A DNA stretch of 54,741 nucleotides from Armatimonadota bacterium (lineage in GTDB: Bacteria > Armatimonadota > JAAZEB01). Shown here piece after piece: positions 26,370-35,202 of the stretch. How positions within the stretch are numbered: position 1 is the stretch's first letter; each line of letters starts with the position of its first letter. Location of the stretch: the NCBI GenBank assembly GCA_012512265.1, contig JAAZEM010000036.1, positions 1 to 54,741 of the forward strand, in the 5' to 3' direction. Under the pieces are notes generated by a model. It worked only from the letters and a program-made list of their open reading frames with translations. It did no database searches and was not told the origin of the DNA. Made by a program: the position numbers and the translations under genes.

Positions 26370-26398
26370 TGAAGTGGTTTCACAAACGCCTTTGAGTG

Positions 26399-27658
26399 CT
26401 AGTCGGCGAACGCCACGTTGCTCTCGCGCAACACCTGCTGCAAGACGCCAATCGGCACCTCGCGCGGTTGGCAGCCTCGCTTCGCGGCGAGCGCGGCGGC
26501 CACACCGGCGGCCTCGCCCGTCACCCAGCAGACGTGGATTTCGCGCATCGCCTCCAACGCCTCGTCATCGGTGGAGACACAGCGCCCGCAGGCCAGAAGA
26601 CCATCGAGACTCTTCGGCACGAGGCAGCCGTAGGGAATATCATACACCGGCCCCCGGCGGCGATAGTCGTTGCCCCGGCCAATCGCCTCTTCGTGCCGAT
26701 AGTCGAACTGCGACACCTCCGCCGCCGTCAGCCGGAAGGTGCCGGCGAGCCGCCGCGTGCGCCGCACGCCAGTCTGACTCGCGGTCTCCACCAGCCAGAC
26801 ATTTTCGAAGCCGGGCAGCTCCGCGCGAATCCGCTCCACGGCCTGATGGATCTTCAGACGCGCGTCCATGTCAATCTGCGAGAGCGCGCGAACGTCAAGG
26901 CCATCCGCGACGCTGTGCATGTTGTTGCCCCAGGCCATATCCGGTTGCGGCGGGAGATGCTCGATATAGAACGGGCGCGACCAGCCGATCTCCTCGCGCA
27001 GGCGCTTCCAGAAGTCAACATGCCACTGGTGCCGCTCGGCGCGGTCTGCCTGCCAGCGCGGCACATCGATCCCGGCCAGGCGGAACGGCAGGCCGATCCC
27101 CTGGTTCGAATGCTCGAACTCCGCGCCGGCCCAGGCAAAGATGTCGCCATCGCCCGTCGCGTCGACCACCACCTTCGCCAGTGCCGCGCCGGAGCCGGAC
27201 TTGCTCTCGAAGATGACGCCGGCCACGCGCTCCTCGCGAAGGACCACATCGGCGAGCCAACAGTGATGCAGCACCTCGACCCCGGCGTCGTGGCATTGCC
27301 GGATGCTCAGCCACTTCAGCGCCTCCGGATCGAACGCAGACGTATCATCACCATGCTTGCGCATGCCCGCACGCCCGTGCTCCAGCAGCGCAGAGCGCGT
27401 TTCCAGGCCAAAGCCCCCGATCACCTGGCGCCCGTGGTCCACAAAATGCGGCAGCACCAGCACTAGCCCGCCCGTCGCCAACCCGCCCAGGTGGTTGTAG
27501 CGCTCGATTAGCGCCACACTGGCACCCTGGCGCGCGGCGGCAACGGCGGCCGCCGTCCCTGCCGGCCCGCCACCGCAGACGAGCACATCGGTCTCGATCA
27601 TCACCGGCACTTCCCGCGCGGGGCGGGTGATTGTCCTGGCAATCCTCTCCTCTTGCAT
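26399..27658 (-). CDS. FAD-dependent oxidoreductase (FAD_oxidored type)
   Basis: 419 residues; ATG at 27658 after GAGGGGGTGC. N-terminal dinucleotide fold ETDVLVCGGGPAGTAAAVAA with the acidic strand end VALIERYNHLGG. Further motifs: VVVDATGDGDIFAWAGAEFE (FAD binding), RRTRRLAGTFRL, and the C-terminal GLLACGRCVSTDDEALEAMR with VTGEAAGVAAALA, all typical of the family with PF12831. Substrates are generally unknown; genomic neighbours in related genomes are often sugar enzymes. The MFS transporter gene sits upstream on the same strand 110 bases away, so uptake and oxidation of one compound is a reasonable guess. Confidence 0.87.
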   Translation of the reverse strand: MQEERIARTITRPAREVPVMIETDVLVCGGGPAGTAAAVAAARQGASVALIERYNHLGGLATGGLVLVLPHFVDHGRQVIGGFGLETRSALLEHGRAGMRKHGDDTSAFDPEALKWLSIRQCHDAGVEVLHHCWLADVVLREERVAGVIFESKSGSGAALAKVVVDATGDGDIFAWAGAEFEHSNQGIGLPFRLAGIDVPRWQADRAERHQWHVDFWKRLREEIGWSRPFYIEHLPPQPDMAWGNNMHSVADGLDVRALSQIDMDARLKIHQAVERIRAELPGFENVWLVETASQTGVRRTRRLAGTFRLTAAEVSQFDYRHEEAIGRGNDYRRRGPVYDIPYGCLVPKSLDGLLACGRCVSTDDEALEAMREIHVCWVTGEAAGVAAALAAKRGCQPREVPIGVLQQVLRESNVAFAD

Positions 27659-27767
27659 GCCTGCACCCCCTCTTCACATTGGTGATTCTCGCCTGCGCGC
27701 GGGCTCACCTTCCCGGTGGATAGCTGCCACGCTAGAGACACCTACCCGCTGCCCGGCGATGCGAGCA

Positions 27768-28946
27768 TCAAGCGGCGGCCGGCGTGCGAATGCGCATGGC
27801 CGCCGCGCCGTTGACCACAGCGACCATGGCCGCCGCCAGGAAGACACTCGGATATCCGTAGGCGGCCCATAGCAGGCCACCGAGGGCCGGCACCGTCATG
27901 GAGACGAGGTGATCGATGGAGACGCTGAGCGACAGCGTGGGTGCGATGTCGTCGCGCTTCACGGCTATCTTGTCCAGGTATGTGGTGCGCGCCATTCCCG
28001 TGGCAAAGAGAATCTGGTCCATCATATAGCAGAGGTAGACCAGGTGCACGGCATGCCGCCCCAGGCCAAGATGCTCGGCGAACCCATACCCCAGGCAGAC
28101 GAGGGCCGTCAGGAGGGCGTCCATGACCAGGACGGGGCGCTCCCCATAGCGGTCGATCCAGGTGCCGAGCACCGGGCGCAGGACGACACCGATGATGGAG
28201 CTGGCGATCCAGAGCTGGGCGAAAGTGGAAGCCGGCTGTTCGAACACCTTGATCAGCACCCACGGCCCGAAGGTGACGAACACTTGCTTGCGCGCCCCAA
28301 AGAGCACCGATAGGAGGTAGAAGAGGCGGTACTGAGGGCGCACGAGAAACGGCTTGCGGCGCACGCCCGCGGAGTGGACCCGCATCGTGGCCATGAAGAG
28401 CGCCGCACCGGTCGCCGCCACGGCCCCGACAGCGAAGATCGCCGCGTAGTCCAGATGGAGAGAATCGATGCTCGCCCAGACAAAGCCGCATCCGATGACG
28501 GTGGCGGCGGTGCTCGCGCTTCCGAGCCGGCCCAGCAAGCTCGCCTGTTTCCCCTCGTCGGCCAGGGACAGCGCAATCGAGTTGTGAAGCGGCATCACCA
28601 GGTGCGTGCCGGCGCTCCAGATCACCATGAAGAGGAGCATCGAGGGGTAGTGCCCGCCCCACAAGGAGAGCCCAATCATCCCAGCGGCGATGCCCAACGA
28701 GGCGAGCGCGGCGATCCGCGTCTCCATGAGAAAGAAGAGCGCCCCCGAGAGAAGCGCCGTCAGAAAGCCGGGGAGTTCCCGAGGAAACTCGAGCCGGCCG
28801 CGTGCTGCCGCCGAGAGGTGGAACGTATCACTCAGGAAGTTGTTGAAAGTCGTCTCGAAGATGCCGCTCGATACCCCGAGAAGTGCCGTCGCCCCCACCA
28901 GGAGCAGGACCTGCCGCTGCCTTGCCGCCCGAGCTGTTTCTGCCAC
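27768..28946 (-). CDS. Major facilitator superfamily transporter
   Basis: 392 residues from a GTG at 28946 with GGAGG 7 bases upstream. About twelve membrane helices are seen, including VLLLVGATALLGVSSGIF, ALASLGIAAGMIGLSLWGGH, YAAIFAVGAVAATGAALFMA and SMTVPALGGLLWAAYGYPSV. The loop GTWIDRYGERPVLVMDA between helices 8 and 9 matches the MFS cytoplasmic loop signature. Substrate not predictable. Same strand as, and between, the FAD oxidoreductase and the persulfide dioxygenase-rhodanese gene. Confidence 0.87.
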   Translation of the reverse strand: MAETARAARQRQVLLLVGATALLGVSSGIFETTFNNFLSDTFHLSAAARGRLEFPRELPGFLTALLSGALFFLMETRIAALASLGIAAGMIGLSLWGGHYPSMLLFMVIWSAGTHLVMPLHNSIALSLADEGKQASLLGRLGSASTAATVIGCGFVWASIDSLHLDYAAIFAVGAVAATGAALFMATMRVHSAGVRRKPFLVRPQYRLFYLLSVLFGARKQVFVTFGPWVLIKVFEQPASTFAQLWIASSIIGVVLRPVLGTWIDRYGERPVLVMDALLTALVCLGYGFAEHLGLGRHAVHLVYLCYMMDQILFATGMARTTYLDKIAVKRDDIAPTLSLSVSIDHLVSMTVPALGGLLWAAYGYPSVFLAAAMVAVVNGAAAMRIRTPAAA

Positions 28947-29049
28947 CGAATGACCTCCGCGTTTCTGTTCGCCACGTCCTTCGCGGAGGCCTGCACCTCG
29001 TGTTTGACCTGGACCTGCGCCATCTCGCTGTGGTGTGCGCCCCGGTGTA

Positions 29050-30441
29050 TCAGCGCTCGATCGGGTAACCTGCCGCTCGCCACGCCTTCATGCTGCCCGG
29101 AACGTTGTGTACCTCGCGGAATCCGTTCGCCTGCAGCATGCTCGCGGCGATAGCGGCACGGAACCCGGTGGAGCAGTAGACCGCCACCGGCCGGTCGCGA
29201 TCCAGCTCGCCCATCCGCTCACTCACTTCTGGAAGGTAGATATGTTTTGCCCTGGGGATGTGACCCTCCTCCCATTCATCCCGGGAGCGCACGTCGACTA
29301 CCTGCAATCCGTCCCGTCGCCCGTTGACAACACGGTCTCTCAGGCCCTGCACGCTCATCTGCAGCATGCGTGAGAAGGGGAGGCCGGCTTCGAACCAGTC
29401 GCTCATCCCCCCGTGAAGGAAGCCAACCGTGCACTCCAAACCGACGCGCAAGAGGTGGCGCTCCACGATTTCCGCTTCGTTCTCATCGGTCACCACCAGG
29501 AGGAGGCGCCGCTCGGGGCGTATCAGCCACCCGGCCCAGATCGGAAAGTTTTCGCGCAAGGCGATGTTCAGCGCGCCAGGAATGTGTGCCCCGGCAAACG
29601 ACTCGATGCTGCGTGTATCGAGGACCATTGCTTCCGGATCGTCCAGCGCGCTCCGGAACTCCTCCATGCTCAGCGGTTGGAGCGATGGCACGCACCCGAG
29701 AATCCGGGGGCCAGCCGCGTTCACCTGGCGCACGCGCCGATAGTAGCCGGGGGCCGGTGGAAGTGCCGAGAGAAGGTCGCGGGCGAAATCCGCCTCGCCT
29801 TGCGAGCGCAGCCGTGGGTTGTGCTGGCGCTCGTAGCCGATTGTGGTCACATCGCGCCCGCCGATATGCACCCCGCAGGGAGAGCCCTCACCGTGGGCGG
29901 GGTAGACGAGGGTGCCCTCCTCCAGGCACAGCAGCTTCTCGTGCAGCGAGTGAAACAGCTGCCGCGCCAGGTTCTCTGCTTTCTCCGGGCCGAGGAGGTC
30001 GGGCCGGCCTGCCTCGCTGGCAAAGAGGGTATCGCCGGTGAAGACCGCCCAGGGCGCCTGCAGGCCCTGGCCCCCCTCCACCAGGAGCGAGATGTGCTCC
30101 GGCGAATGCCCGGGTGTCTCCAACACGCGGAGGGTTATCCCGCCCACTTCGACCGTGTCGCCCTCGCCCAGCGCCTCGTGTTCGAAGTCGTATTCCTCGC
30201 TGGCCGGCGCGTAGATCGGCGCGCCGGCTGCGACCGCGAGCTCTCGGGCGCCAGAGACAAAGTCGGATTGGATGTGTGTCTCGATGATGCCAATGATGTG
30301 CATATCGGCGCGGCGCGCGAAATCGAGATAGAGGTCCACGTCGCGCCGCGGGTCGATGACGACGCACACGCCCTTCCGATCATCCCCCAATACGTAGGAG
30401 AGGTGCGCCAGCCCGTCACTTTTCACGGTCTCCAGTATCAT
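29050..30441 (-). CDS. Persulfide dioxygenase-like MBL / double rhodanese fusion
   Basis: 463 residues from the ATG at 30441 (GGAGGGGCGGACG upstream; an in-frame start at 30465 is less likely). Residues 1-240 are a metallo-beta-lactamase fold of the ETHE1/PDO kind. The usual THxHxDH motif reads THIQSDF (His56, Gln58, Asp60, Phe61), yet the three ligands of the single iron in ETHE1 appear kept: His56, His112 (PGHSPEH) and Asp137 (FTGDTLF). The first rhodanese domain (about 260-355) has VVTDENEAE where the active Cys loop should be, so it is probably inactive. The second (about 360-463) has the active loop CSTGFRA. Predicted role: oxidation of persulfides coupled with sulfur transfer. No other sulfur gene is adjacent. 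Confidence 0.88.
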   Translation of the reverse strand: MILETVKSDGLAHLSYVLGDDRKGVCVVIDPRRDVDLYLDFARRADMHIIGIIETHIQSDFVSGARELAVAAGAPIYAPASEEYDFEHEALGEGDTVEVGGITLRVLETPGHSPEHISLLVEGGQGLQAPWAVFTGDTLFASEAGRPDLLGPEKAENLARQLFHSLHEKLLCLEEGTLVYPAHGEGSPCGVHIGGRDVTTIGYERQHNPRLRSQGEADFARDLLSALPPAPGYYRRVRQVNAAGPRILGCVPSLQPLSMEEFRSALDDPEAMVLDTRSIESFAGAHIPGALNIALRENFPIWAGWLIRPERRLLLVVTDENEAEIVERHLLRVGLECTVGFLHGGMSDWFEAGLPFSRMLQMSVQGLRDRVVNGRRDGLQVVDVRSRDEWEEGHIPRAKHIYLPEVSERMGELDRDRPVAVYCSTGFRAAIAASMLQANGFREVHNVPGSMKAWRAAGYPIER

Positions 30442-30955
30442 CGTCCGCCCCTCCAGGCATCCCATCGAATCGGAAACGCCCGTCAGCCCGCCGGCCTGCC
30501 GGTGCGCTACACCATTCCCAGAGGATCTTCCCGGCTCCTTTGCGTGGGAAACGCGGGGAGGGCGTCATGCAGGAGCCTGCACTCTCGATGGAATGCACAC
30601 TCCCTTCCGATAAGCCCATCGGAGCGCCAGCACCATTCCGGGGTGATCAGTACCCTCTCCCCGTGCGCGGGAAGGGTCGGGGTGAAGGCTTCCAGCGGCG
30701 CTCCGGGGAACCGCGGGCGGATGTCAAAAGACGCGATGCGTCATGCTCCCGGGTGGGAGGAGCCCGTTCTTAGTGGATCTCGGGCAACGGTCGGCCGGCA
30801 GGATCCTTGGGGCGGCCGCCGGGGAGCGGCTTTGCCTGCTTTTTCTCTCTCAAAGTAGCCAGGAAGAGCCGCGGCGACGCAGAATTATAACGATCGGGCT
30901 GTCGCGAAACACGCCCCTATTCTCCAGACAAACAACGACCAGAAGAAGGACGACG
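30442..30955. other. Intergenic region upstream of aspartate kinase
   Basis: 514 bases between divergent genes with no supported gene. It contains an imperfect REP-like hairpin (30652-30677), a small palindrome GACGC-GAT-GCGTC (30730-30742), and a possible -10 (TATAAC near 30886) without a clear -35. I looked for a lysine riboswitch because lysC follows and did not find its core. Confidence 0.5.
30652..30677. repeat. REP-like imperfect palindrome
   Basis: ACCCTCTCCCCGTGCGCGGG followed by AAGGGT can fold as an imperfect hairpin, then GGGGTGAAGG. This resembles the intergenic CCCTCTCCCC...GGGGTGAGG elements found dispersed in many bacterial genomes. Only one copy is seen here, so repetition is not shown. 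Confidence 0.4.
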
Positions 30956-32263
30956 ATGGGTTCAGTAGTCTGCAAGTTCGGTGGCACCTCGGTTGCTTCC
31001 GCGGCCCAGGTGCGCAAGGTTGAGGGTATCATTCGGTCTGATGCGCGCCGGCGCTTCCTCGTGCCTTCGGCGCCTGGGAAACGCTATCCCAGCGATAAGA
31101 AAATCACCGATCTGCTGTATACCTGCCACCAACTCGCAGAGCAGGGTCTCTCCTTCGCCGAGCCCTACCAGATCATCTGCGACCGCTATCTGGAGCTGGC
31201 CCGCGAGCTGGAGGTTTCGACCTCGCTGGAGAGCGAACTCGCTGAGATCGAGCGCCAGCTGAAGTCGGGCGCCAGTCGCGACTATGTCGCGTCGCGCGGC
31301 GAGTACCTTTCGGGCCGGATCATCGCCGATTACATGGGCGCGCGCTTCGTCGACCCCGCGGACGGCATCCGGCTCACCGCCGATGGCCACCTCGATCCCG
31401 CCTCGTATGCTCTCCTGGCCCCCCTGCTCCAGGGCGAGGGGCTTTTCGTCGTGCCTGGGTTCTACGGGCGCGGCCCTGATGGCGAGATCCGCACCTTCAG
31501 CCGCGGCGGCTCGGATATTACCGGTGCCGTTGTCGCGCGCGCCGTGGACGCGGAGGTTTATGAGAACTGGACGGATGTATCCGGCCTGCTGATGGCCGAC
31601 CCGCGCATCGTTCCGGATGCCCAGCCGATCCGCGAGGTGACCTATCGCGAACTGCGGGAGCTCTCCTACATGGGCGCCTCTGTCTTCCACGAGGAGGCGA
31701 TGTTCCCCGTTCGCCAGGCCAACATCCCGATCAACATCCGCAACACCAACGCCCCCGAAGAGCCCGGCACGCTGATCACCCCGGCACGCGATGCCTCGAG
31801 CACCCCGATCGTGGGCGTTGCCGGCCGCACCGGCTTCAGCATGGTCTACATCGAGAAGGAGCTGATGAACCAGGAGCGCGGCTTCGGGCGGAAGGTGCTT
31901 GATATCATCGAAGCGCACGGCATCAGTTTCGAGCACGCGCCCACCGGCATCGACTCTATGTGTGTCATCTTCGCGGACAAGGAGCTTGACGGGAAGACCG
32001 ACGAGCTGATTGCTGACCTCAACCGCGCTCTGAAGCCGGACCGGATCGGGCTCGTCCACGGACTGGCCCTCATTGCGACGGTGGGCGAGGGGATGGCCTT
32101 CCGGGTGGGCACTGCCGCGCGCCTCTTCACCGCCATTGCCAACAACGGCGTCAACGTGCGCATCATCGCCCAGGGCTCCTCGGAGATCAACATCATCATC
32201 GGCGTGGAAGAAAAGGACTTCGTGCCTGCGGTCCAGGCCATCTACCATGCTTTCGTAGAGTAA
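30956..32263 (+). CDS. lysC: Aspartate kinase
   Basis: 435 residues; ATG at 30956 with AAGGA 7 bases before, although the frame is open from 30743. Phosphorylates aspartate, the first step to lysine, threonine and methionine. Motifs: VVCKFGGTSVASAAQVRKVE at the start, SRGEYLSGRIIA, TFSRGGSDITGAVVARA, NWTDVSGLLMADPRIV and the ELSYMGASVFHEEAMFPV helix. The C-terminus has two ACT domains (SMVYIEKELMNQERGFGRKV; GLALIATVGEGMAFRVG, VNVRIIAQGSSEINIIIGVE), implying feedback control by an amino acid. No other pathway gene is adjacent. Confidence 0.96.
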   Translation: MGSVVCKFGGTSVASAAQVRKVEGIIRSDARRRFLVPSAPGKRYPSDKKITDLLYTCHQLAEQGLSFAEPYQIICDRYLELARELEVSTSLESELAEIERQLKSGASRDYVASRGEYLSGRIIADYMGARFVDPADGIRLTADGHLDPASYALLAPLLQGEGLFVVPGFYGRGPDGEIRTFSRGGSDITGAVVARAVDAEVYENWTDVSGLLMADPRIVPDAQPIREVTYRELRELSYMGASVFHEEAMFPVRQANIPINIRNTNAPEEPGTLITPARDASSTPIVGVAGRTGFSMVYIEKELMNQERGFGRKVLDIIEAHGISFEHAPTGIDSMCVIFADKELDGKTDELIADLNRALKPDRIGLVHGLALIATVGEGMAFRVGTAARLFTAIANNGVNVRIIAQGSSEINIIIGVEEKDFVPAVQAIYHAFVE

Positions 32264-32614
32264 GCGGCAGCGCAGCTAGGCAAGCCAGGGAGCGGCGTTG
32301 CCATAGAACCGCTAGGGGAGCGCGCCGGTGCCAGAAACAGATTGGGCGCCGCGCGCTCTCTGCGTGTCTCTGGCACCGAGCAAAGCCACCACACCCCCTG
32401 TGGCGGGCCGCATCCGTGAAGCAGGCGTTCCCGGAACTGGCGGGAGGAGAGCGCATGCCTGCGTGGAACCATCTGCCGGGTAGGGTGCCCACCCTGCCCG
32501 AGGCAGGCTCGCGCCCGGTGTGGGAAACACGCCGGAGGGGCCTGCGCTCAGAGCCGCTGGCAACCAGTCTCTGGGGATGTCACGCGGATCCGGCCACGGA
32601 AAGGAACAGGACGG
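32264..32614. other. Hairpin-rich intergenic region between lysC and the PHP gene
   Basis: 351 bases without a supported gene. It holds three perfect or near-perfect hairpins: GTGCCAGA / TCTGGCAC (32328-32335 with 32369-32376), GGGTAGGGTG-CC-CACCCTGCCC (32478-32499, one G-T pair), and CCGGTGT-GGGAA-ACAC-G-CCGG (32515-32535). One or more may terminate lysC. No promoter for the PHP gene is obvious and no known riboswitch core is recognised. Confidence 0.5.
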
Positions 32615-33949
32615 ATGGCAAAGCTGGCAGGTCTTCCGATAGCGGCGATGGCGATGGGCGTCGCGGTTTCGGCGCAGGCGGCTCCTGCGTTCGAGCTGAC
32701 TCCCAAAGTGGTGCCCCTGGCGCGCGAGACGAGCCTCACTCTCCAGGCGCAGCCCGGCGCGCGCTTCGAGGAGATCGAGCATGAGGTCCGCATCTACCCG
32801 ATGGAGTGGAGAGCGGGCAGCGATGTCGCAGGGGTCACCACAGTCAAAGTACGGCCTGAGGGCGGAGCCCTGCGGATCTCCCATCGCTTCGCCGATGAGC
32901 AAGAGTACCTGGTGGCGGTGTTCGGGAACGATCCCAAGACAGCCCTGGCGAGCTTCCGGGTGTATGCCGTTGCCGATGACCTCTTCTCCCGCCGGCCCTA
33001 TAGGGGTGATCTCCACCAACACTCCCACCACTCCGACGGCAAGGAGTCGCCTGCCTACGTCGCCGCCTACAACCGCAAGCTGGGCATGGACTTCATGGCG
33101 CTCACCGACCACCATAAGTATGCGCCTTCCCTGGAGGCGATCAAAGCGTTTGAAGGCCTGCCGGTTGACCTGCGCATCTTCCCGGGCGAGGAGGTGCATC
33201 CCCCCGATACCGGGGTGCACATCGTCCACTTCGGCGGCAAGTTCAGCGTGAACGATCTTTTCAAGACGCCTGCCTACCAGGAGGGGGTGGAGCAGATCGT
33301 CGCGTCTCTGAAGGAGTTCCCGGCTGGGCTCAACCCCAAGAGCTACGCGGCCTGCCTTTGGGCGCTGGAGAAGATCCGGGAAGCCGGTGGAGTCAGCATC
33401 TTCTGCCATCCCTACTGGATCACCGGGAACCGCTACAACGTGCCCGAGGCGCTCATCACCCGCCTCTTCGCCGAGAAGCCGTTCGATGCCTACGAGGTGA
33501 TCGGCGGCTACTGGCTGCATCAGACGGAGTCGAACGCCCTTCAGGTGGCGCGTTACTATGAGGAGGTCGCGAAGGGCAACCGCGTGCCCGTCGTAGGCGT
33601 CTCGGATGGGCACGGCGTGCATCGCGGCCTCAACGGCTGGTACTATACCGTGGTCCTGGCACCCTCGCCGGACTACGCCGACATCCGGGATGCGATCCGC
33701 GCTGATTACGCCGTGGCCGTGGAAAGCCTGCCGAACGCGCCGGCCGCGCGGCCCTATGGTCCCTTCCGCCTGGTGAAATACGTCAGCTTCCTCCTGCGCG
33801 AGGTCTTTCCCGCTCATGACGCCCTCTGTGCCGAGGAAGGCGATGCCATGCTCGCTTATGTCGCCGGGGATCAGGATGCCGTCACCCGGCTCAAGGCGCT
33901 GCAAGGGCGGGTCGCACAGCTGTACGCGCGGCTCTGGGCGCGCGAATGA
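32615..33949 (+). CDS. Exported PHP-domain metal-dependent phosphoesterase
   Basis: 444 residues with a signal peptide (LAGLPIAAMAMGVAVSAQA, cleavage near residue 22). Residues 25-120 form a beta-rich N-terminal module. The PHP domain starts at about 130 with RGDLHQHSHHSDG (His134, His136), then MALTDHHKYAP, FPGEEVHPPD, IFCHPYW and GVSDGHGVHRG, which supply the His/Asp/Glu metal ligands. PHP proteins hydrolyse phosphate esters with Mn, Fe or Zn. Most are cytoplasmic, so an exported form that could act on external phosphoesters is less common. It ends at a bidirectional hairpin facing the DHDPS-family gene. Confidence 0.87.
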   Translation: MAKLAGLPIAAMAMGVAVSAQAAPAFELTPKVVPLARETSLTLQAQPGARFEEIEHEVRIYPMEWRAGSDVAGVTTVKVRPEGGALRISHRFADEQEYLVAVFGNDPKTALASFRVYAVADDLFSRRPYRGDLHQHSHHSDGKESPAYVAAYNRKLGMDFMALTDHHKYAPSLEAIKAFEGLPVDLRIFPGEEVHPPDTGVHIVHFGGKFSVNDLFKTPAYQEGVEQIVASLKEFPAGLNPKSYAACLWALEKIREAGGVSIFCHPYWITGNRYNVPEALITRLFAEKPFDAYEVIGGYWLHQTESNALQVARYYEEVAKGNRVPVVGVSDGHGVHRGLNGWYYTVVLAPSPDYADIRDAIRADYAVAVESLPNAPAARPYGPFRLVKYVSFLLREVFPAHDALCAEEGDAMLAYVAGDQDAVTRLKALQGRVAQLYARLWARE

Positions 33950-33954
33950 GTTGC

Positions 33955-33976
33955 GCCCGCGGCAGGGAGCGCGGGC
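33955..33976. terminator. Bidirectional hairpin between PHP and DHDPS-family genes
   Basis: GCCCGCG (33955-33961) pairs with CGCGGGC (33970-33976), between two convergent genes. No T-run. Confidence 0.5.
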
Positions 33977-34020
33977 GTGCCTCGGAGTGAGGCGGCCTGG
34001 AACCCGCGGGGTGATCCCGC

Positions 34021-34944
34021 CTATGGGAAGAGCACATCACGCTCGCGTTCGATCACCTCGCGGATAGCGCGCTCGCACGACGCGGTGAGGGGATAGTCGA
34101 GGTAGCTCCGCCACGTGCTGAAGATCCCCATCTCCACCAGGAGCTTCTTCTGGCCGGAGAGCCAGCACTCGATCTGCTCGCCGCCGTAGACCGAGTACAT
34201 CATCTGGTTCATGCGCTGCTGCAGGCGGTTGGCGAGGTCGATATCGCCAGCCGCCACAGCCGCCATGATCTGGCCGGCCAGGTAGCCGTTGAAGATGCCG
34301 CCTCCGAGCAGTAGGCCATCGTAACCCGCCTGAAGATACTCGACGCACCGGAACTCGTTGCCGTTGAGGAGGCAAAGCTCCGGGCGCTTCTCGCGAGTGG
34401 CGAGAGCGATCTCACGACGCCCTGGCTCGCCCGAGCTGTCCTTCACCAGGACCACCTTCTCCTCGGCGTAGATCTCCCTCAAAGCCTCGTCGGGCACCAC
34501 GACGGAGGAGTGGCTCCCCCGGTCGTAGATTCCCACCGGGAGGGGGCTCTCGCAGATTGCGCGCTGGTAGAGCGCCAGGACGGTCTGAGCGGTGGCGTTG
34601 AGCAGGAAGTAGGGCGGGGCGATCACGGCGATATCGGCGCCCTCTTCAGCGGCCACGCGCATGTTATCGAGAATGCGCGCGGCGGAGTTGTCCGTCACCT
34701 GCGCGGCGATGAAGAGCCGACCCTTCGCGCTGCGCGCGATGGCACGCAGGAGCGCGCGCCGCTGCGCGTCGGTCATCCAGGGGCCCTCGCCACACGTTCC
34801 TCCGACGAAAAGACCTTTGACCCCCAGGCGCAGGTGGTGGGCCACCATGCGCTCGACCGCGGCTTCATCGATCTCCATCGACTCCGTGAAGGGCGTCGGC
34901 GTCGCCGACCACACGCCCGCCATCTCAGCTCGCGATAGTGTCAT
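34021..34944 (-). CDS. DHDPS/NAL-family Schiff-base aldolase or dehydratase
   Basis: 307 residues from the ATG at 34944 (GGAGGAGAAGAG upstream); an upstream in-frame start at 34995 is less likely. TIM barrel with the family layout: GVWSATPTPFTE, LFVGGTCGEGPWM, IAPPYFLLN, Tyr140 in VGIYDRGSH and the Schiff-base Lys168 in VVLVKDSSGEP. Members include dihydrodipicolinate synthase, N-acetylneuraminate lyase and various sugar-acid aldolases. GGTCGEG in place of GTTGES, and YDRGS in place of YNxP, argue against true DapA; a sugar-acid lyase is more likely. A divergent isomerase-like pseudogene starts 258 bases away, perhaps once part of the same sugar route. Confidence 0.85.
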   Translation of the reverse strand: MTLSRAEMAGVWSATPTPFTESMEIDEAAVERMVAHHLRLGVKGLFVGGTCGEGPWMTDAQRRALLRAIARSAKGRLFIAAQVTDNSAARILDNMRVAAEEGADIAVIAPPYFLLNATAQTVLALYQRAICESPLPVGIYDRGSHSSVVVPDEALREIYAEEKVVLVKDSSGEPGRREIALATREKRPELCLLNGNEFRCVEYLQAGYDGLLLGGGIFNGYLAGQIMAAVAAGDIDLANRLQQRMNQMMYSVYGGEQIECWLSGQKKLLVEMGIFSTWRSYLDYPLTASCERAIREVIERERDVLFP

Positions 34945-35202
34945 CTCTTCTCCTCCGCTGCGCCTTACCCGGCCGTTTCCGGTGCTCTTCGCCACGGCGC
35001 TGGCAGTTCCTGCGTGCGCTCTTCTGGCGTGATCGCGTGGATGAAGGAAGCGGGTGCGGAGCGGGGGATTCGCGTCGCGGGAGCGCCATCGCTCCGCTCA
35101 TGCCACGCGTGGCGAGCACGGGAACGATGGGCAGGAGTTGATCGGCAGGGGGGTGAAAGAGAGCTCCGGCGCGGACGGGCCTCCGCGCCGGAGGAGAGCG
35201 CG

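Noticed and set aside
30442-30955. Lysine riboswitch before lysC
   Set aside because: The gene is a classic target, but the conserved AGAGGTGC start and the five-stem core are not present.
32264-32614. SAM- or cobalamin-type riboswitch before the PHP gene
   Set aside because: A GCTGGCAACCAG stretch caught the eye, but the surrounding helices and core sequences do not follow, and the target gene has no link to SAM or cobalamin.
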